NCBI GenBank assembly: GCA_024434165.1
Contig: QMIW01000066.1
Location: forward strand, 1-53,105
Source of the DNA: Chloroflexota bacterium
Lineage (GTDB): Bacteria > Chloroflexota > Anaerolineae > Anaerolineales > Villigracilaceae
Length of the DNA stretch: 53,105 nucleotides
Direction of reading: 5' to 3'
This document shows, in pieces, positions 33,147-42,088 of this stretch. The position numbers and the translations under genes were made by a program. The stretch's first letter is position 1; every line of letters begins with the position of its first letter. The notes under the pieces were generated by a model, which saw nothing but the letters and a program-made list of their open reading frames with translations, was not told the DNA's origin and did not search any database.

Positions 33147-35642
33147 ATGAAGTCCGGGTTGTTTCGCTTGTTGGCGTTGATCGTTGTTTTGAGTCTGGCG
33201 CTCTCCGCCTGCGGCGGGGTGGAGCCGGTCGGCTCGGAAACCGAAGAACCTGCATCCACCGGGGCTCCCGCCGCGGCGGAGGACGAGCCCGTTCAGGTGA
33301 AGGGGACCTACACCATAACGAACGATTTTGTTTTTACCTACTATGTCGAGAACGCAGTGGCATTGCTGGATATGCACGGCTTTGTCATCCGCGATGAAGA
33401 ATGGGAACTGCCGGTTGATTCGCAGGTGCTGGGCTATATGACCTACGATGCGGAAAAACTTGGCGGCGAATTCGACTTGAATCTTCCCGCCCTGCCGGAG
33501 GGCGAATTCAACGATGTGGATAACGACGGGCAGGAGGAGCAGGGCGTGCAAATCTTCGCCGTGGGGTATTCGCCCAATTTGTACGGCGGACCGTTCTCGG
33601 CGGGCGATGACCGCTCCAGGGGCTGGCCCTCGTATCTTGCCAGCGTAAAGACCGATACCGAAAACAACGATGAAGTGATCGGCGGAAAACTCATCATCTG
33701 GTCGCCGGATGCGGGGCAGGAATTCCCCACCGGGTTTGGGAGCGACGGGCTTCTCTTCACCTCCGACGACCCAGTGGGACCGATCGCCGCAGGATACACC
33801 ATCGTGGACCTGGACACCGACCCCTTCACGTTCACCAAAACGCCGACCGCCGAGATGACTTTATACGAGCCGGCCGATGTGGCGGTGAAGGATTATTCCG
33901 AACTTTCCTACACGGAAGCGTTCGACAAGATGTTCGAGGTCGTCCGAAAGGAGTATGCCTTCAACGGCATCGAAGGCAAACAACCAGACTGGGACGCGCT
34001 CTATGACGAATTGAAACCGCGCGTGGAACAGGCTGAAAAGGACAGGGACCCGAACGCTTATTATCTTGCCCTGCGCGATTTCACATGGGCGTTCAAGGAT
34101 GGTCACGTCGGCATGGATGGCGGCGATTACGCCAACCAGGACTTCGCCCAAGCCACCGAGGGTGGATACGGTTTTGCCATCCGTGAATTGGATGATGGGC
34201 GTGTGGTGGTGATCTATGTGCTGGAGGGCGGACCCGCCGCGCAGGCGGGCATGCAGGTCGGCGCGGAGGTTACAAAGTTCAACGGCGAGCCGGTCGCGGA
34301 TGCCATCGGCAAGGCGCGCACGTACGTGATCCAGTCGTCCGATTTTGCGATTCGTTACCAGCAGGCGCGTTATCTCTTGAGGACTACGCCGGGAGATACC
34401 GCCGAGGTAACGTTCATCAACCCTGGCGGCTCCGAACAGACAGCCACCCTGACGGCGGTTGCAGAACGCGAGTCCTTCGGACGCACCTCGATCTATTTCG
34501 GCGTGGACCTCGATTCGCTCCTGCCAGTGGATTCCGAGATCATCACGCAGGGAAACTCGCAGGTGGGGTACATCCGCATCAACAGCAATTTCGACGATTT
34601 GAACCTTCTCATCCGCCTTTTCGAACGCGCCCTCCAGCAGTTCGAAGCGCGCGGAGTGGCGGGCATCATCATTGATATGCGTTACAACAGCGGCGGCGCG
34701 AACCTGGGTCTGGCAGGCTTCCTCACCGACCAGGAAATTCCGCTTGGTCAGCTTGAATATTACAGCGAGGAGACCGGTCAGTTCGAGCCTGAGGGTCTGC
34801 CGGAGAAGGTGCTTCCCAACGAGAATCAATACCGCTTCGATAAGATGGTCCTGCTGGTGGGGCAGGCTTGTTACAGCGCCTGCGAGATCGAAGCCTACGG
34901 GTTCAGCCAGGTGCCGGGCATGATCACGGTGGGGCAGTACCCGACCGGCGGCGTGGAGGCGGAAGTCGCACGCGGACAGTTTATCCTGCCTGAGGGCTTC
35001 TCCCTGCAAGTGCCGACCGGACGCTTCACCCTGCCTGATGGCAGTATCTTCCTTGAGGGACAGGGAGTCCAGCCCACACTGCGCGTCCCCATTGACGAAG
35101 AGACTGTTTACTCCACCGAAGACGTTGTCTTGCAGGCGGGCATCAAAGCCGTGTTGGAGCCTCTCGGCGCAGGCATCAGCCCCTCGGCATCGCCCAGGAT
35201 CGCGTCCAAGAGCGAGGCGGAATCGGCGTTATCTGCCGGGGCGGGTTTCATCGAAGAGAAGGCGCGCGAGCAATACAGCGCAGAGGAAGTATCCGCCCCC
35301 GGCGTGTTTACTTACACGGTCCCGCTCGCCAAATCCGAGACGCTGATCTGGGCATATTACTGGTGCACGACCACCACCGAAATTCTGGAGCAGAACTTCA
35401 AACAGATTGATGTGACGTTTACTTTGAACGGCGAAGAAATCCCGCTGGACCAATTCGCCGTGACAGACCTTCCCTCCGGCGGGAACCAGTGCCGCATCAT
35501 CTACACGGCGCTCTCCGACTGGAAGCCGGGCGAGCATCACCTGACCACGGCGGTGACGTTCAAAACGCCCATCAACGACGGCATGGGCGATTACCCTGCC
35601 GGTGACTATATTTCGGAGTTTTCGGTTTTCGTCGCCCCGTAA
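33147..35642 (+). CDS. S41 family peptidase lipoprotein with PDZ domain
   Basis: The 831-residue protein has a lipoprotein signal (LSAC, lipidated Cys22), an N-terminal outer domain (about 40-230), a helical S41 N-terminal part and PDZ domain (GFAIRELDDGRVVVIYVLEGGPAAQAGMQ, about 345-380), then the S41 catalytic core. GIIIDMRYNSGGA precedes the nucleophile Ser577 in QACYSACE, matching the tail-specific (Ctp) protease fold. A C-terminal extension of about 150 residues is not part of the usual Ctp core. AGGAGG lies ahead of the ATG at 33147. It should act on the outer face of the membrane; the target is unknown. Confidence 0.9.
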   Translation: MKSGLFRLLALIVVLSLALSACGGVEPVGSETEEPASTGAPAAAEDEPVQVKGTYTITNDFVFTYYVENAVALLDMHGFVIRDEEWELPVDSQVLGYMTYDAEKLGGEFDLNLPALPEGEFNDVDNDGQEEQGVQIFAVGYSPNLYGGPFSAGDDRSRGWPSYLASVKTDTENNDEVIGGKLIIWSPDAGQEFPTGFGSDGLLFTSDDPVGPIAAGYTIVDLDTDPFTFTKTPTAEMTLYEPADVAVKDYSELSYTEAFDKMFEVVRKEYAFNGIEGKQPDWDALYDELKPRVEQAEKDRDPNAYYLALRDFTWAFKDGHVGMDGGDYANQDFAQATEGGYGFAIRELDDGRVVVIYVLEGGPAAQAGMQVGAEVTKFNGEPVADAIGKARTYVIQSSDFAIRYQQARYLLRTTPGDTAEVTFINPGGSEQTATLTAVAERESFGRTSIYFGVDLDSLLPVDSEIITQGNSQVGYIRINSNFDDLNLLIRLFERALQQFEARGVAGIIIDMRYNSGGANLGLAGFLTDQEIPLGQLEYYSEETGQFEPEGLPEKVLPNENQYRFDKMVLLVGQACYSACEIEAYGFSQVPGMITVGQYPTGGVEAEVARGQFILPEGFSLQVPTGRFTLPDGSIFLEGQGVQPTLRVPIDEETVYSTEDVVLQAGIKAVLEPLGAGISPSASPRIASKSEAESALSAGAGFIEEKAREQYSAEEVSAPGVFTYTVPLAKSETLIWAYYWCTTTTEILEQNFKQIDVTFTLNGEEIPLDQFAVTDLPSGGNQCRIIYTALSDWKPGEHHLTTAVTFKTPINDGMGDYPAGDYISEFSVFVAP

Positions 35643-35775
35643 CGGGCTTGATTGGAGTTGATCTTTTCTCCGCGAAGTTCAGGAAGAAACACGAATTCCT
35701 TTGCTTTTCAGGCTCTACCGTCAGCGTAAGGGATGCGATATAAAAACGATGATGGGTCGAAATCAATAATTATGC

Positions 35776-35813
35776 CCGTAGAGCGAGATACCATCTCGCT
35801 CTACATCATTTAC
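35776..35813. repeat. Hairpin repeat, GTAGAGCGAGAT type, copy 2
   Basis: Perfect hairpin GTAGAGCGAGAT-ACC-ATCTCGCTCTAC followed by ATCATTTAC. It matches the imperfect copy at 223-260. Confidence 0.72.
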
Positions 35814-35830
35814 ACAAACCCACTGCCCAA

Positions 35831-35868
35831 AAAAACATCCCGCAAGGCAAACCCTGCGGGATGTTTTT
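35831..35868. terminator. Bidirectional intrinsic terminator
   Basis: Perfect 14-bp stem AAAAACATCCCGCA / TGCGGGATGTTTTT with a 10-base loop. It serves both the S41 protease gene (plus) and the GT2 gene (minus). Confidence 0.9.
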
Positions 35869-35870
35869 AA

Positions 35871-35980
35871 TCACTCGCCTTACGCAGTACCGCGAGATTC
35901 ATCTCGCCTTTGCGGCGCAGTATGAATCCTCTGCGAGGGCAAGTTATTGCGGTACGAGTAAACTGCGTAACATCAGTTAA
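35871..35980. repeat. Intergenic element, TTACGCAG type, copy B
   Basis: TCACTCGCCTTACGCAGTACCGC ... GCGGTACGAGTAAACTGCGTAA with a GCGAGAT/ATCTCGC hairpin inside. The right end includes the stop codon of the GT2 gene (35977-35979). Closely similar to copy A. Confidence 0.72.
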
Positions 35981-36660
35981 TCCACGAACCGATACTTGAG
36001 CAGCGCCCAGACCGCCTCGAAGGCGTCGTGCAGTTTGATCTTCTTGCCCTGTGAATAATCGCGCGGGTTGAAGGTGATCGGCACTTCAAAAATGCGGTAC
36101 TTGCGTTTGAGAATCTTGGCAGTGAATTCCGGCTCGAAGTTGAAACTGTTCGCGCGGATGACCATCCCTTCGATCACTTCACGGCGAAAGACTTTGTAAC
36201 CGGTTTCCATGTCGGTCAGGATGGTGTCGTACAGGATGTTGGTCAGGAAGGTCAGCGCCTTGTTCGCCACCATGTGCCAGAACATGGTCACGCGGTGAGC
36301 CTTGCCGAGAAACCGCGAGCCGTAGACCACATCCGCGAGCCCTTCTTCGATGGGTTTCAGCAGTTCCGGGTAGTCGCGCGGGTCGTATTCGAGGTCGGCA
36401 TCCTGAATTAGCAGAACGTCGCCCTTTGCCGCCGCCATCCCGGTGCGGACCGCGGCTCCCTTGCCCTGGTTCTTCTCATGCAGGATCACGCGCACCCCTT
36501 TTTTGCCGTCCAGTTTCCTGAGAACGTCGCGCGTCCCGTCTTTCGAGCCGTCGTCCACGACGACGATTTCATGCACCCGCTTGGTATCGTGGACGCGCTT
36601 CAGAATGGTCTCGATGCTTTCAACTTCATTGTAAACGGGAATTATGACGGATAGTTTCAT
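35977..36660 (-). CDS. Family 2 glycosyltransferase (dolichol-phosphate mannosyltransferase-like)
   Basis: The 227-residue protein has the GT2 fold: KLSVIIPVYNEVESIETIL at the start, VVVDDGSKDGTRDVL (about 34-48), ILHEKNQGKGAAVRTGM and the DAD acceptor motif in IQDADLEYDP (about 86-95), followed by EVPITFNPR in the second half. No membrane helix is present, so it is the soluble type that makes polyprenyl-phosphate sugars or moves sugars to glycolipids. TATAAT lies nine bases before the ATG and there is no Shine-Dalgarno. Confidence 0.92.
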   Translation of the reverse strand: MKLSVIIPVYNEVESIETILKRVHDTKRVHEIVVVDDGSKDGTRDVLRKLDGKKGVRVILHEKNQGKGAAVRTGMAAAKGDVLLIQDADLEYDPRDYPELLKPIEEGLADVVYGSRFLGKAHRVTMFWHMVANKALTFLTNILYDTILTDMETGYKVFRREVIEGMVIRANSFNFEPEFTAKILKRKYRIFEVPITFNPRDYSQGKKIKLHDAFEAVWALLKYRFVD

Positions 36661-36669
36661 GGCGGCTGG

Positions 36670-36675
36670 ATTATA
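36670..36675 (-). promoter_or_regulatory. -10 box of the GT2 gene
   Basis: Minus-strand TATAAT nine bases before the ATG at 36660. Predicts a leader of 2-3 nt. Confidence 0.6.
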
Positions 36676-36687
36676 AACGAAAAGAAG

Positions 36688-36693
36688 TATAAT
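36688..36693 (+). promoter_or_regulatory. -10 box of the split ATPase gene
   Basis: TATAAT on the plus strand, about 43 bases ahead of the ATG at 36737. It is divergent from the GT2 -10 box with only about 12 bases between them. Confidence 0.5.
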
Positions 36694-36736
36694 CGGCGCA
36701 TCGCACGAAAATTTTTTCTCTGGAAGCGGTCTCATT

Positions 36737-38034
36737 ATGATGAAACAAACCGGACAAATCCCTGGAGCGGTAGGCGGGTTCACCCCTCCGCAGATCAACA
36801 GCCTGGAAGATACGGGGCTTTCCCCCCTCTGGCTGCAAGACCTGATTCTCAAAGTCCTTTATTTCCGCGGTTATCTGACCGGTTTCAAGATTTCCGAAGA
36901 GATCACCCTGCCCTTTGCCGGCGTGACCGACCAACTGCTCACCACGCTCAAGCAGGAGAAACTGATCGAGGTGAAGTCCTCACAGGGCGGCTTGGGCGAG
37001 GGCGCCTACACCTACGGCATTACAGGCGCAGGCATCATCCGCGCGCGCGAGGCGCTGGAACGCAGTCAATATGCCGGACCCGCGCCGGTCCCCGCCAGAA
37101 GAGCGGGCGGCTGACCGTCACCACACGCACCATGCGCCAGATTCTCTCGCAGCTGGTCATCTCCGAGTCCACCTTTCAGCGGCTCGGACCCGCGCTCAAC
37201 TCCGGCACATCCATTTTCATGTACGGACCTCCCGGCAACGGCAAGACCAGCATTGCGCGCTCGTTCGGCAACCTTGTTCTCAGCCAGAACATGTACATTC
37301 CCTACGCCCTGTACCTGGATGGACAGGTCATCAAGGTCTACGATGCGGTCAGCCACAGCCTCGCGCCGGATACCGATGCCAATGCAGGACCCACCGGCAA
37401 CCTGCGCGCCAATACCCGCCGCGACCCGCGCTGGCTGAAGATTCGCCGTCCGTTCATTGTCGTCGGCGGCGAGTTGACTCTCGAAGGGCTCGACCTCGTC
37501 TTCGACGACACCACCAAGTTCTACGAAGCGCCGTTCCAGGTAAAAGCCAACGGCGGCATCCTGCTGATAGACGACTTCGGACGCCAGCAGGTGCGTCCGC
37601 GCGATCTGCTCAACCGCTGGATCGTGCCGCTCGAAAACCGCGTGGATTACCTGCGCCTGCACACGGGGCGCAAGGTGGAAGTTCCCTTCGACGTGCTCAT
37701 CATCTTCTCCACCAACCTGCCGCCGAAGGATTTGGTGGATGAAGCCTTCCTGCGCCGCCTGCGCCACAAGGTGGAGATCGGCGACCCATCCTTTGAAGAA
37801 TACCGCGAGATTTTCAAGCGCGTCTCACAGGACAAACGCATCGAATACAACGACCAGGGGCTGGCGTACCTCCTGCAGGAGTGGTACATCAAGCGCAACC
37901 GCAAATTGCGCGCCTCGCACCCGCGCGATCTATGCGACCAGATCATTGACATCGCGTCCTACCTGGCTGTTCCGCCTTCGATGTCGCGCGAGATGCTGGA
38001 CCGCGCCGCGAAAGCCTATTTTGTGGATATTTAG
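36737..38034 (+). pseudogene. AAA+ ATPase gene, split by a frameshift near 37080-37115
   Basis: Upstream part (36737-37114, 125 residues): a winged-helix-like domain (LSPLWLQDLILKVLYFRGYLTGFKISEEITLPF ... KLIEVKSS) ending in YAGPAPVP. Downstream part (37132-38034, 300 residues): Walker A GPPGNGKTS (about 30-38), Walker B ILLIDDFG and FSTNLPP sensor region. Related proteins I recall join these two parts in one chain of about 430 residues through 'YVGPAPVP' and a linker; here the frame shifts by one base and part of the linker is gone. The downstream frame remains open back through the junction. Two separate proteins (the second starting at ATG 37132) remain possible. Function unknown. Confidence 0.65.
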
Positions 38035-38104
38035 TGCCGCAAAATTCATTTTGCGCCACGCCAACCGCGCCCGCTTCACCCCCGGACCTCGAACCTGATT
38101 CGCC

Positions 38105-38857
38105 ATGCTTGAACAATTTCCACGCCCCATCCTCCTTGCCCACCGCGGCGACCTGGCGCACGCGCCGGAGAATACGCTCCCATCCTTCTTGCAAGCCATC
38201 CAAAAAGGCGCCGACGGCGTCGAACTCGACGCGAAATTGACCGCCGATGGTCACGTCATCGTCATCCACGACGCCAGTGTGGACCGCACGACGAATGGCA
38301 GGGGGAAGGTCGCTTCGTTCACGCTCGAAGCGATCCGCAAACTGGACGCCGGTTCCTGGTTCGACGCGAAATTCGCCGGGACGAAAGTGCCTCTGCTCGA
38401 AGAAGTCTTCGAAACGGTGGGCAGGGAGAAACTGATCAACATCGAGTTGACCAATTACTCCACCCCCAAAGACGGCTTGACGCAAAAGGTCTGCGAACTC
38501 ATCAAACGCCGCGGCAACCAGAAGCAGATCATTTTCTCGTCCTTTTTCGCCTCCAATCTGAAGATCGCGGCGCAGATTCTGCCCGAGGTGCCGCGCGGGC
38601 TGCTCGCCATGCCCGGCTTGCTTGGGTTGTGGGCGCGTTCGTTCGGGTTCATGTTCGGCGATTACCAGGCGCTGCATCCGCATATTTCCAATGCCAGCCG
38701 GGAACAGGCGGCGCGCGCGCACCGCATCAAACGCCGTGTGCATGTGTGGACGGCGAACACGCCGGAGGAGATCACCCGCCTCAGGGATTGGGGCGTGGAC
38801 GGCATCTTCACCGACGATCCCGCCGCCGCCGTGCGGGCGCTTGGGAGGGGTGGGTGA
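38105..38857 (+). CDS. Glycerophosphodiester phosphodiesterase
   Basis: The 250-residue protein is a GDPD (UgpQ-type) enzyme that cuts glycerophosphodiesters to glycerol 3-phosphate and an alcohol. It shows LLAHRGDLAHAPENTLPSF (metal and catalytic His, Arg and Glu, about 10-28), GVELDAKLTADGHVIVIHD (about 38-56) and VHVWTANTPEEITRLRDWGVDGIFTDDP near the end. There is no signal peptide, so it is cytoplasmic. No good Shine-Dalgarno is seen ahead of the ATG. Confidence 0.93.
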   Translation: MLEQFPRPILLAHRGDLAHAPENTLPSFLQAIQKGADGVELDAKLTADGHVIVIHDASVDRTTNGRGKVASFTLEAIRKLDAGSWFDAKFAGTKVPLLEEVFETVGREKLINIELTNYSTPKDGLTQKVCELIKRRGNQKQIIFSSFFASNLKIAAQILPEVPRGLLAMPGLLGLWARSFGFMFGDYQALHPHISNASREQAARAHRIKRRVHVWTANTPEEITRLRDWGVDGIFTDDPAAAVRALGRGG

Positions 38858-39030
38858 AGCTCTCCGAATGCCGGAACCAGGTACGGGTCAGGCGGGAAGC
38901 GGACGGGGCGTCGTTCATGGAACGGCGTCCGTTTCATCTTAATCGCCGGCGTCCGGGCAGCCCAAACGCGGAGACGCCTGCCCTGCGTCTTCATGTTGTT
39001 TGGGTGCGAGTTGTGTTATAAGAGGGGGCG

Positions 39031-41769
39031 ATGCGTTTCATTCGAATAAGTCTTCTTTTTGTTTTTTTATTTTCGTTATTCCCCGCTTCGGCTCAGGCGC
39101 AGACCGCCACCCCGCCGCCCGCCGTCCGGCTCGTTTTGGAATCCATGTCGCCCGAGGAACGGGTAGGACAGTTGTTTCTGGTCACGTTCACCGGCACAGA
39201 TATGGGCGCCGATTCGCAGATCTATAAACTGATCGCCGACTATCACGTGGGGGGCGTGGTGTTGATGTCGGAGAACGATAATTTTTCGGCGGTCAATATC
39301 CCCGCCCAGGCGCGCACGCTGATTGATAACCTGCAAAAAGTGGAATGGAACGCCACTGTCAATTTCACGCGCGACTCGACTGCCCCGCAGACGAGCCGGC
39401 CCGCATACGTCCCTTTATTCATTGGCATCACGCAGGAAGGCGACGGCTACCCGACCGACCAAATTTTGAACGGCTTGACCCCCCTGCCGAGTCAGATGGC
39501 AATCGGCGCAACGTGGAATACTGAGAACGCTAAAATGGTGGGCGAGGTGCGCGGGCGCGAACTTTCCCTGTTGGGTTTCAATTTGTTCATGGGACCATCG
39601 CTGGATGTGTTGGAGATTCCCTCTCCATCCGGCGGGGATCTGGGGACGCGCGTGTTTGGCGGCGACCCGTTTTGGGTGGGCGAAATGGGTCGCGCCTACG
39701 TGGAGGGATTGCACACCGGCAGCGAGGGACAGCTGCTGGTGATTGCCGGGCACTTCCCCGGTGTGGGCAGCGCAGACCGCCTGCCGGAGGAGGAGGTTTC
39801 CACCGTCCGAAAGTCGCTGGAACAGCTCAAGCAGATCGAACTCGCGCCGTTCTTCGCCGTGACCGGCAATTCGACCTCCCCGCTTGCCACAGTGGACGGC
39901 TTGCTGGTTTCGCACATTCGTTATCAGGGCTTTCAGGGAAACATCCGCGCCACTACGCGCCCCATCAGTTTCGACCCGCAGGCGTTGAACCAGATTTTGA
40001 CCCTGCCGCAGCTCTCCTCCTGGTATGCCGAAGGCGGCTTGCTGGTGAGCGATAACCTCGGCACGAACGCGGTTCGGGAATTTTACGCCACCGGCGGCGG
40101 GCAGTTCTCCGCACGCATTGCCGCGCGCGACGCCTTCCTCGCGGGTAACGACCTCATTTACCTCGGCAACATCAAGTCTGATGATGCGCCCGATAATTTC
40201 ACCACCGTCGTGCGCATTCTGGAGTTCTTCACCCAGAAATACCGCGAAGACCCGGCTTTTGCCCAGCGGGTGGATGCCTCGGCGGCGCGCATTCTCAGCG
40301 CAAAACTCGGCGTATACGGGAACTTTTCGCTTTCCAATGTCACCCTGCCGCTGCCCGACCTGACGGTCATCGGCGGAGCGTCCGATGCCGCCTTTGCCGT
40401 TGCGCGAAGTTCCGCCACGCTGATCAGCCCCAGCCTGCCCGACCTGACTTCCGTCCTGCCGCTGCCGCCCCAGCCGAACGACCGGCTGGTGTTCATCACC
40501 GACTCTATCAACGTTCGCCAATGCTCGGAATGTTTGCCCCAGCCCACGCTGGCGGTGGATGCGTTTGAGTCTACCGTGCTGCGGTTGTACGGTCCGCAAA
40601 GCGGCAACCAGGTGGAGGATTTCCGCCTCTCTTCCTATTCGCTCGATCAACTTCAGGCTCTGCTCGATACGCCCGAAGATAATCAGTTTGTGGCGGACGA
40701 CCTCGATTTCGCCGATTGGATCGTCTTTTCCGTCACCGACGCCTCACGCGGACAGCCCGCACTCATCAGCCGTTTCCTGCGCGAACGCCCCGACCTGGCG
40801 CTGGATAAAAACATCATCCTGTTCTCCTTCGGCGCGCCATATTATTTCGATACCACCACGCTCTCGAAGTTCACCGCGTATTACGCGCTCTACAGCAAAC
40901 AACCCCAGTTTGTGGATGTCGCCGTCCGATTGCTGTTCCAGGAAATGACCCCGATCGGGGCTTCGCCTGTTTCCGTCCCGGCGGTGGGATATGACCTGAT
41001 CTCCGTCATGGCGCCCGACCCCGCCCAGATCATTCCGCTCTTTCTGGACATCCCGCCTGCGCCCGTCACCCCGGGCGTGGACCTGACCCCTGAGCCGACC
41101 CCGATTCCGCTCTTCCAAATCGGGGATACAATTGCCATCCGCACGGGCGTCATCAAGGACCGCAACGGGCATCCCGTGCCGGACGACACCGTGGTACAGT
41201 TCTCGATGGTGCTGACGGGCGAAGGAGGAGGGATTCTTCAACAGGTGGAATCGGTCACAACGCAGGGCGTGGCGCGCGCCTCCTTCGGGTTGGATAAACC
41301 CGGCTTGCTGGAAATCCGCGTTTCGAGCGAACCGGCTGTGATTTCCGAGGTCCTGCAATTGGACGTTTCTCAAACCGGTCCCGTCGCCGTGACGGTGGTT
41401 GTGCCGGAACTGACCCAATCCACCGCGCCGCCCCCCGAACCGACGCCTGTTGCCGCGGAGGATGCCTATGTCACCCCGCAGGGTTATCCGCGTTTTTCGG
41501 CGTGGTTCATTGCCATGCTGGTCATTCTTTTCGCCGCAGGCGGAATCTATGGAATTGCCTCCCGATTGGTCCGGCGTCCTTCCGCACTGCGCTGGTCTCT
41601 GGGCGTTTTGTTGGGCGGTTTGCTCGCCTACAATATGCTGGTCTTTGGCGTTTTCGGCGCCGAAACCTGGCTGACGGAGGCGGGGCTTTCCGGCGTGATC
41701 CTCTTTACCATAACCGGGCAGGCGCTCGGTTTCGTGGGCGGCTGGTTGTGGTCGCGGATGGAAAAATGA
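39031..41769 (+). CDS. GH3-like protein with missing acid/base motif, Ig-like domain and membrane helices
   Basis: This 912-residue protein has a signal peptide (about 1-23), then a GH3 N-terminal (NagZ-like) barrel from VRLVLESMSPEERVGQLF to about residue 440. The nucleophile-type Asp is kept in LLVSDNLGTNAV (about 337-348), but the NagZ loop KHFPGHGDT..DSH is altered to GHFPGVGSADRLPEEE, with the catalytic His absent. A second outer domain follows, then an Ig-like (invasin-type) domain (IAIRTGVIKDRNGHPVPDDT ... ASFGLDKPGLLEIRVSSEP, about 705-785) and three C-terminal membrane helices (about 825-905). GAGGGGGCG precedes the ATG. It may bind rather than cut peptidoglycan. Confidence 0.82.
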   Translation: MRFIRISLLFVFLFSLFPASAQAQTATPPPAVRLVLESMSPEERVGQLFLVTFTGTDMGADSQIYKLIADYHVGGVVLMSENDNFSAVNIPAQARTLIDNLQKVEWNATVNFTRDSTAPQTSRPAYVPLFIGITQEGDGYPTDQILNGLTPLPSQMAIGATWNTENAKMVGEVRGRELSLLGFNLFMGPSLDVLEIPSPSGGDLGTRVFGGDPFWVGEMGRAYVEGLHTGSEGQLLVIAGHFPGVGSADRLPEEEVSTVRKSLEQLKQIELAPFFAVTGNSTSPLATVDGLLVSHIRYQGFQGNIRATTRPISFDPQALNQILTLPQLSSWYAEGGLLVSDNLGTNAVREFYATGGGQFSARIAARDAFLAGNDLIYLGNIKSDDAPDNFTTVVRILEFFTQKYREDPAFAQRVDASAARILSAKLGVYGNFSLSNVTLPLPDLTVIGGASDAAFAVARSSATLISPSLPDLTSVLPLPPQPNDRLVFITDSINVRQCSECLPQPTLAVDAFESTVLRLYGPQSGNQVEDFRLSSYSLDQLQALLDTPEDNQFVADDLDFADWIVFSVTDASRGQPALISRFLRERPDLALDKNIILFSFGAPYYFDTTTLSKFTAYYALYSKQPQFVDVAVRLLFQEMTPIGASPVSVPAVGYDLISVMAPDPAQIIPLFLDIPPAPVTPGVDLTPEPTPIPLFQIGDTIAIRTGVIKDRNGHPVPDDTVVQFSMVLTGEGGGILQQVESVTTQGVARASFGLDKPGLLEIRVSSEPAVISEVLQLDVSQTGPVAVTVVVPELTQSTAPPPEPTPVAAEDAYVTPQGYPRFSAWFIAMLVILFAAGGIYGIASRLVRRPSALRWSLGVLLGGLLAYNMLVFGVFGAETWLTEAGLSGVILFTITGQALGFVGGWLWSRMEK

Positions 41770-42088
41770 CCCTTTTGATTTGTGGCTCTACCGTTTTTAA
41801 CGCGAATGCCATTATTAGGGCGACTCCTTCTTGCAGATTGACTGCCTGTTCCGCCCAAACGGGTTGCCCCTGCCATGAATTCGCGTAAGGCGAGTGATTA
41901 ACACGAAGGACACGACGATCACGAAGGAGAAATCCCGAAAAGATCAGCCCTCTTACCCCTTTGTGTACTTGGCGCCCTTTGCGGTGAGACGTTTTCCCGC
42001 TCGTTACGGGAGAGCCTGATTTTTGTACGAAACGGGAATTGGTGATACCATCCCCGCTCCCGACCCTGTTGTGTGAGGAGAAACCTCG
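41770..42088. other. Gene-free stretch with repeats
   Basis: A 319-bp gap. It contains a partial relative of the 3033-3166 element (TTGCAGATTGACTGCCTGTT, AAACGGGTTGCCCCTGCC, CGCGTAAGGCGAGTGATTAAC at about 41830-41902) and a run of ACACGAAGGACACGACGATCACGAAG-like units with inverted TTTGTGTACTTGGCGCC units (41903-41985). A leader with GAGGAGAAACCTCG precedes the next gene. Confidence 0.55.

Larger units (their letters stand above)
35643..35976. other. Gene-free stretch with repeats and terminator
   Basis: A 334-bp gap between convergent genes. It contains hairpin copy 2 of the GTAGAGCGAGAT repeat (35776-35813), a strong bidirectional terminator (35831-35868) and copy B of the TTACGCAG element (35871-35980). 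No gene is seen. Confidence 0.6.
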
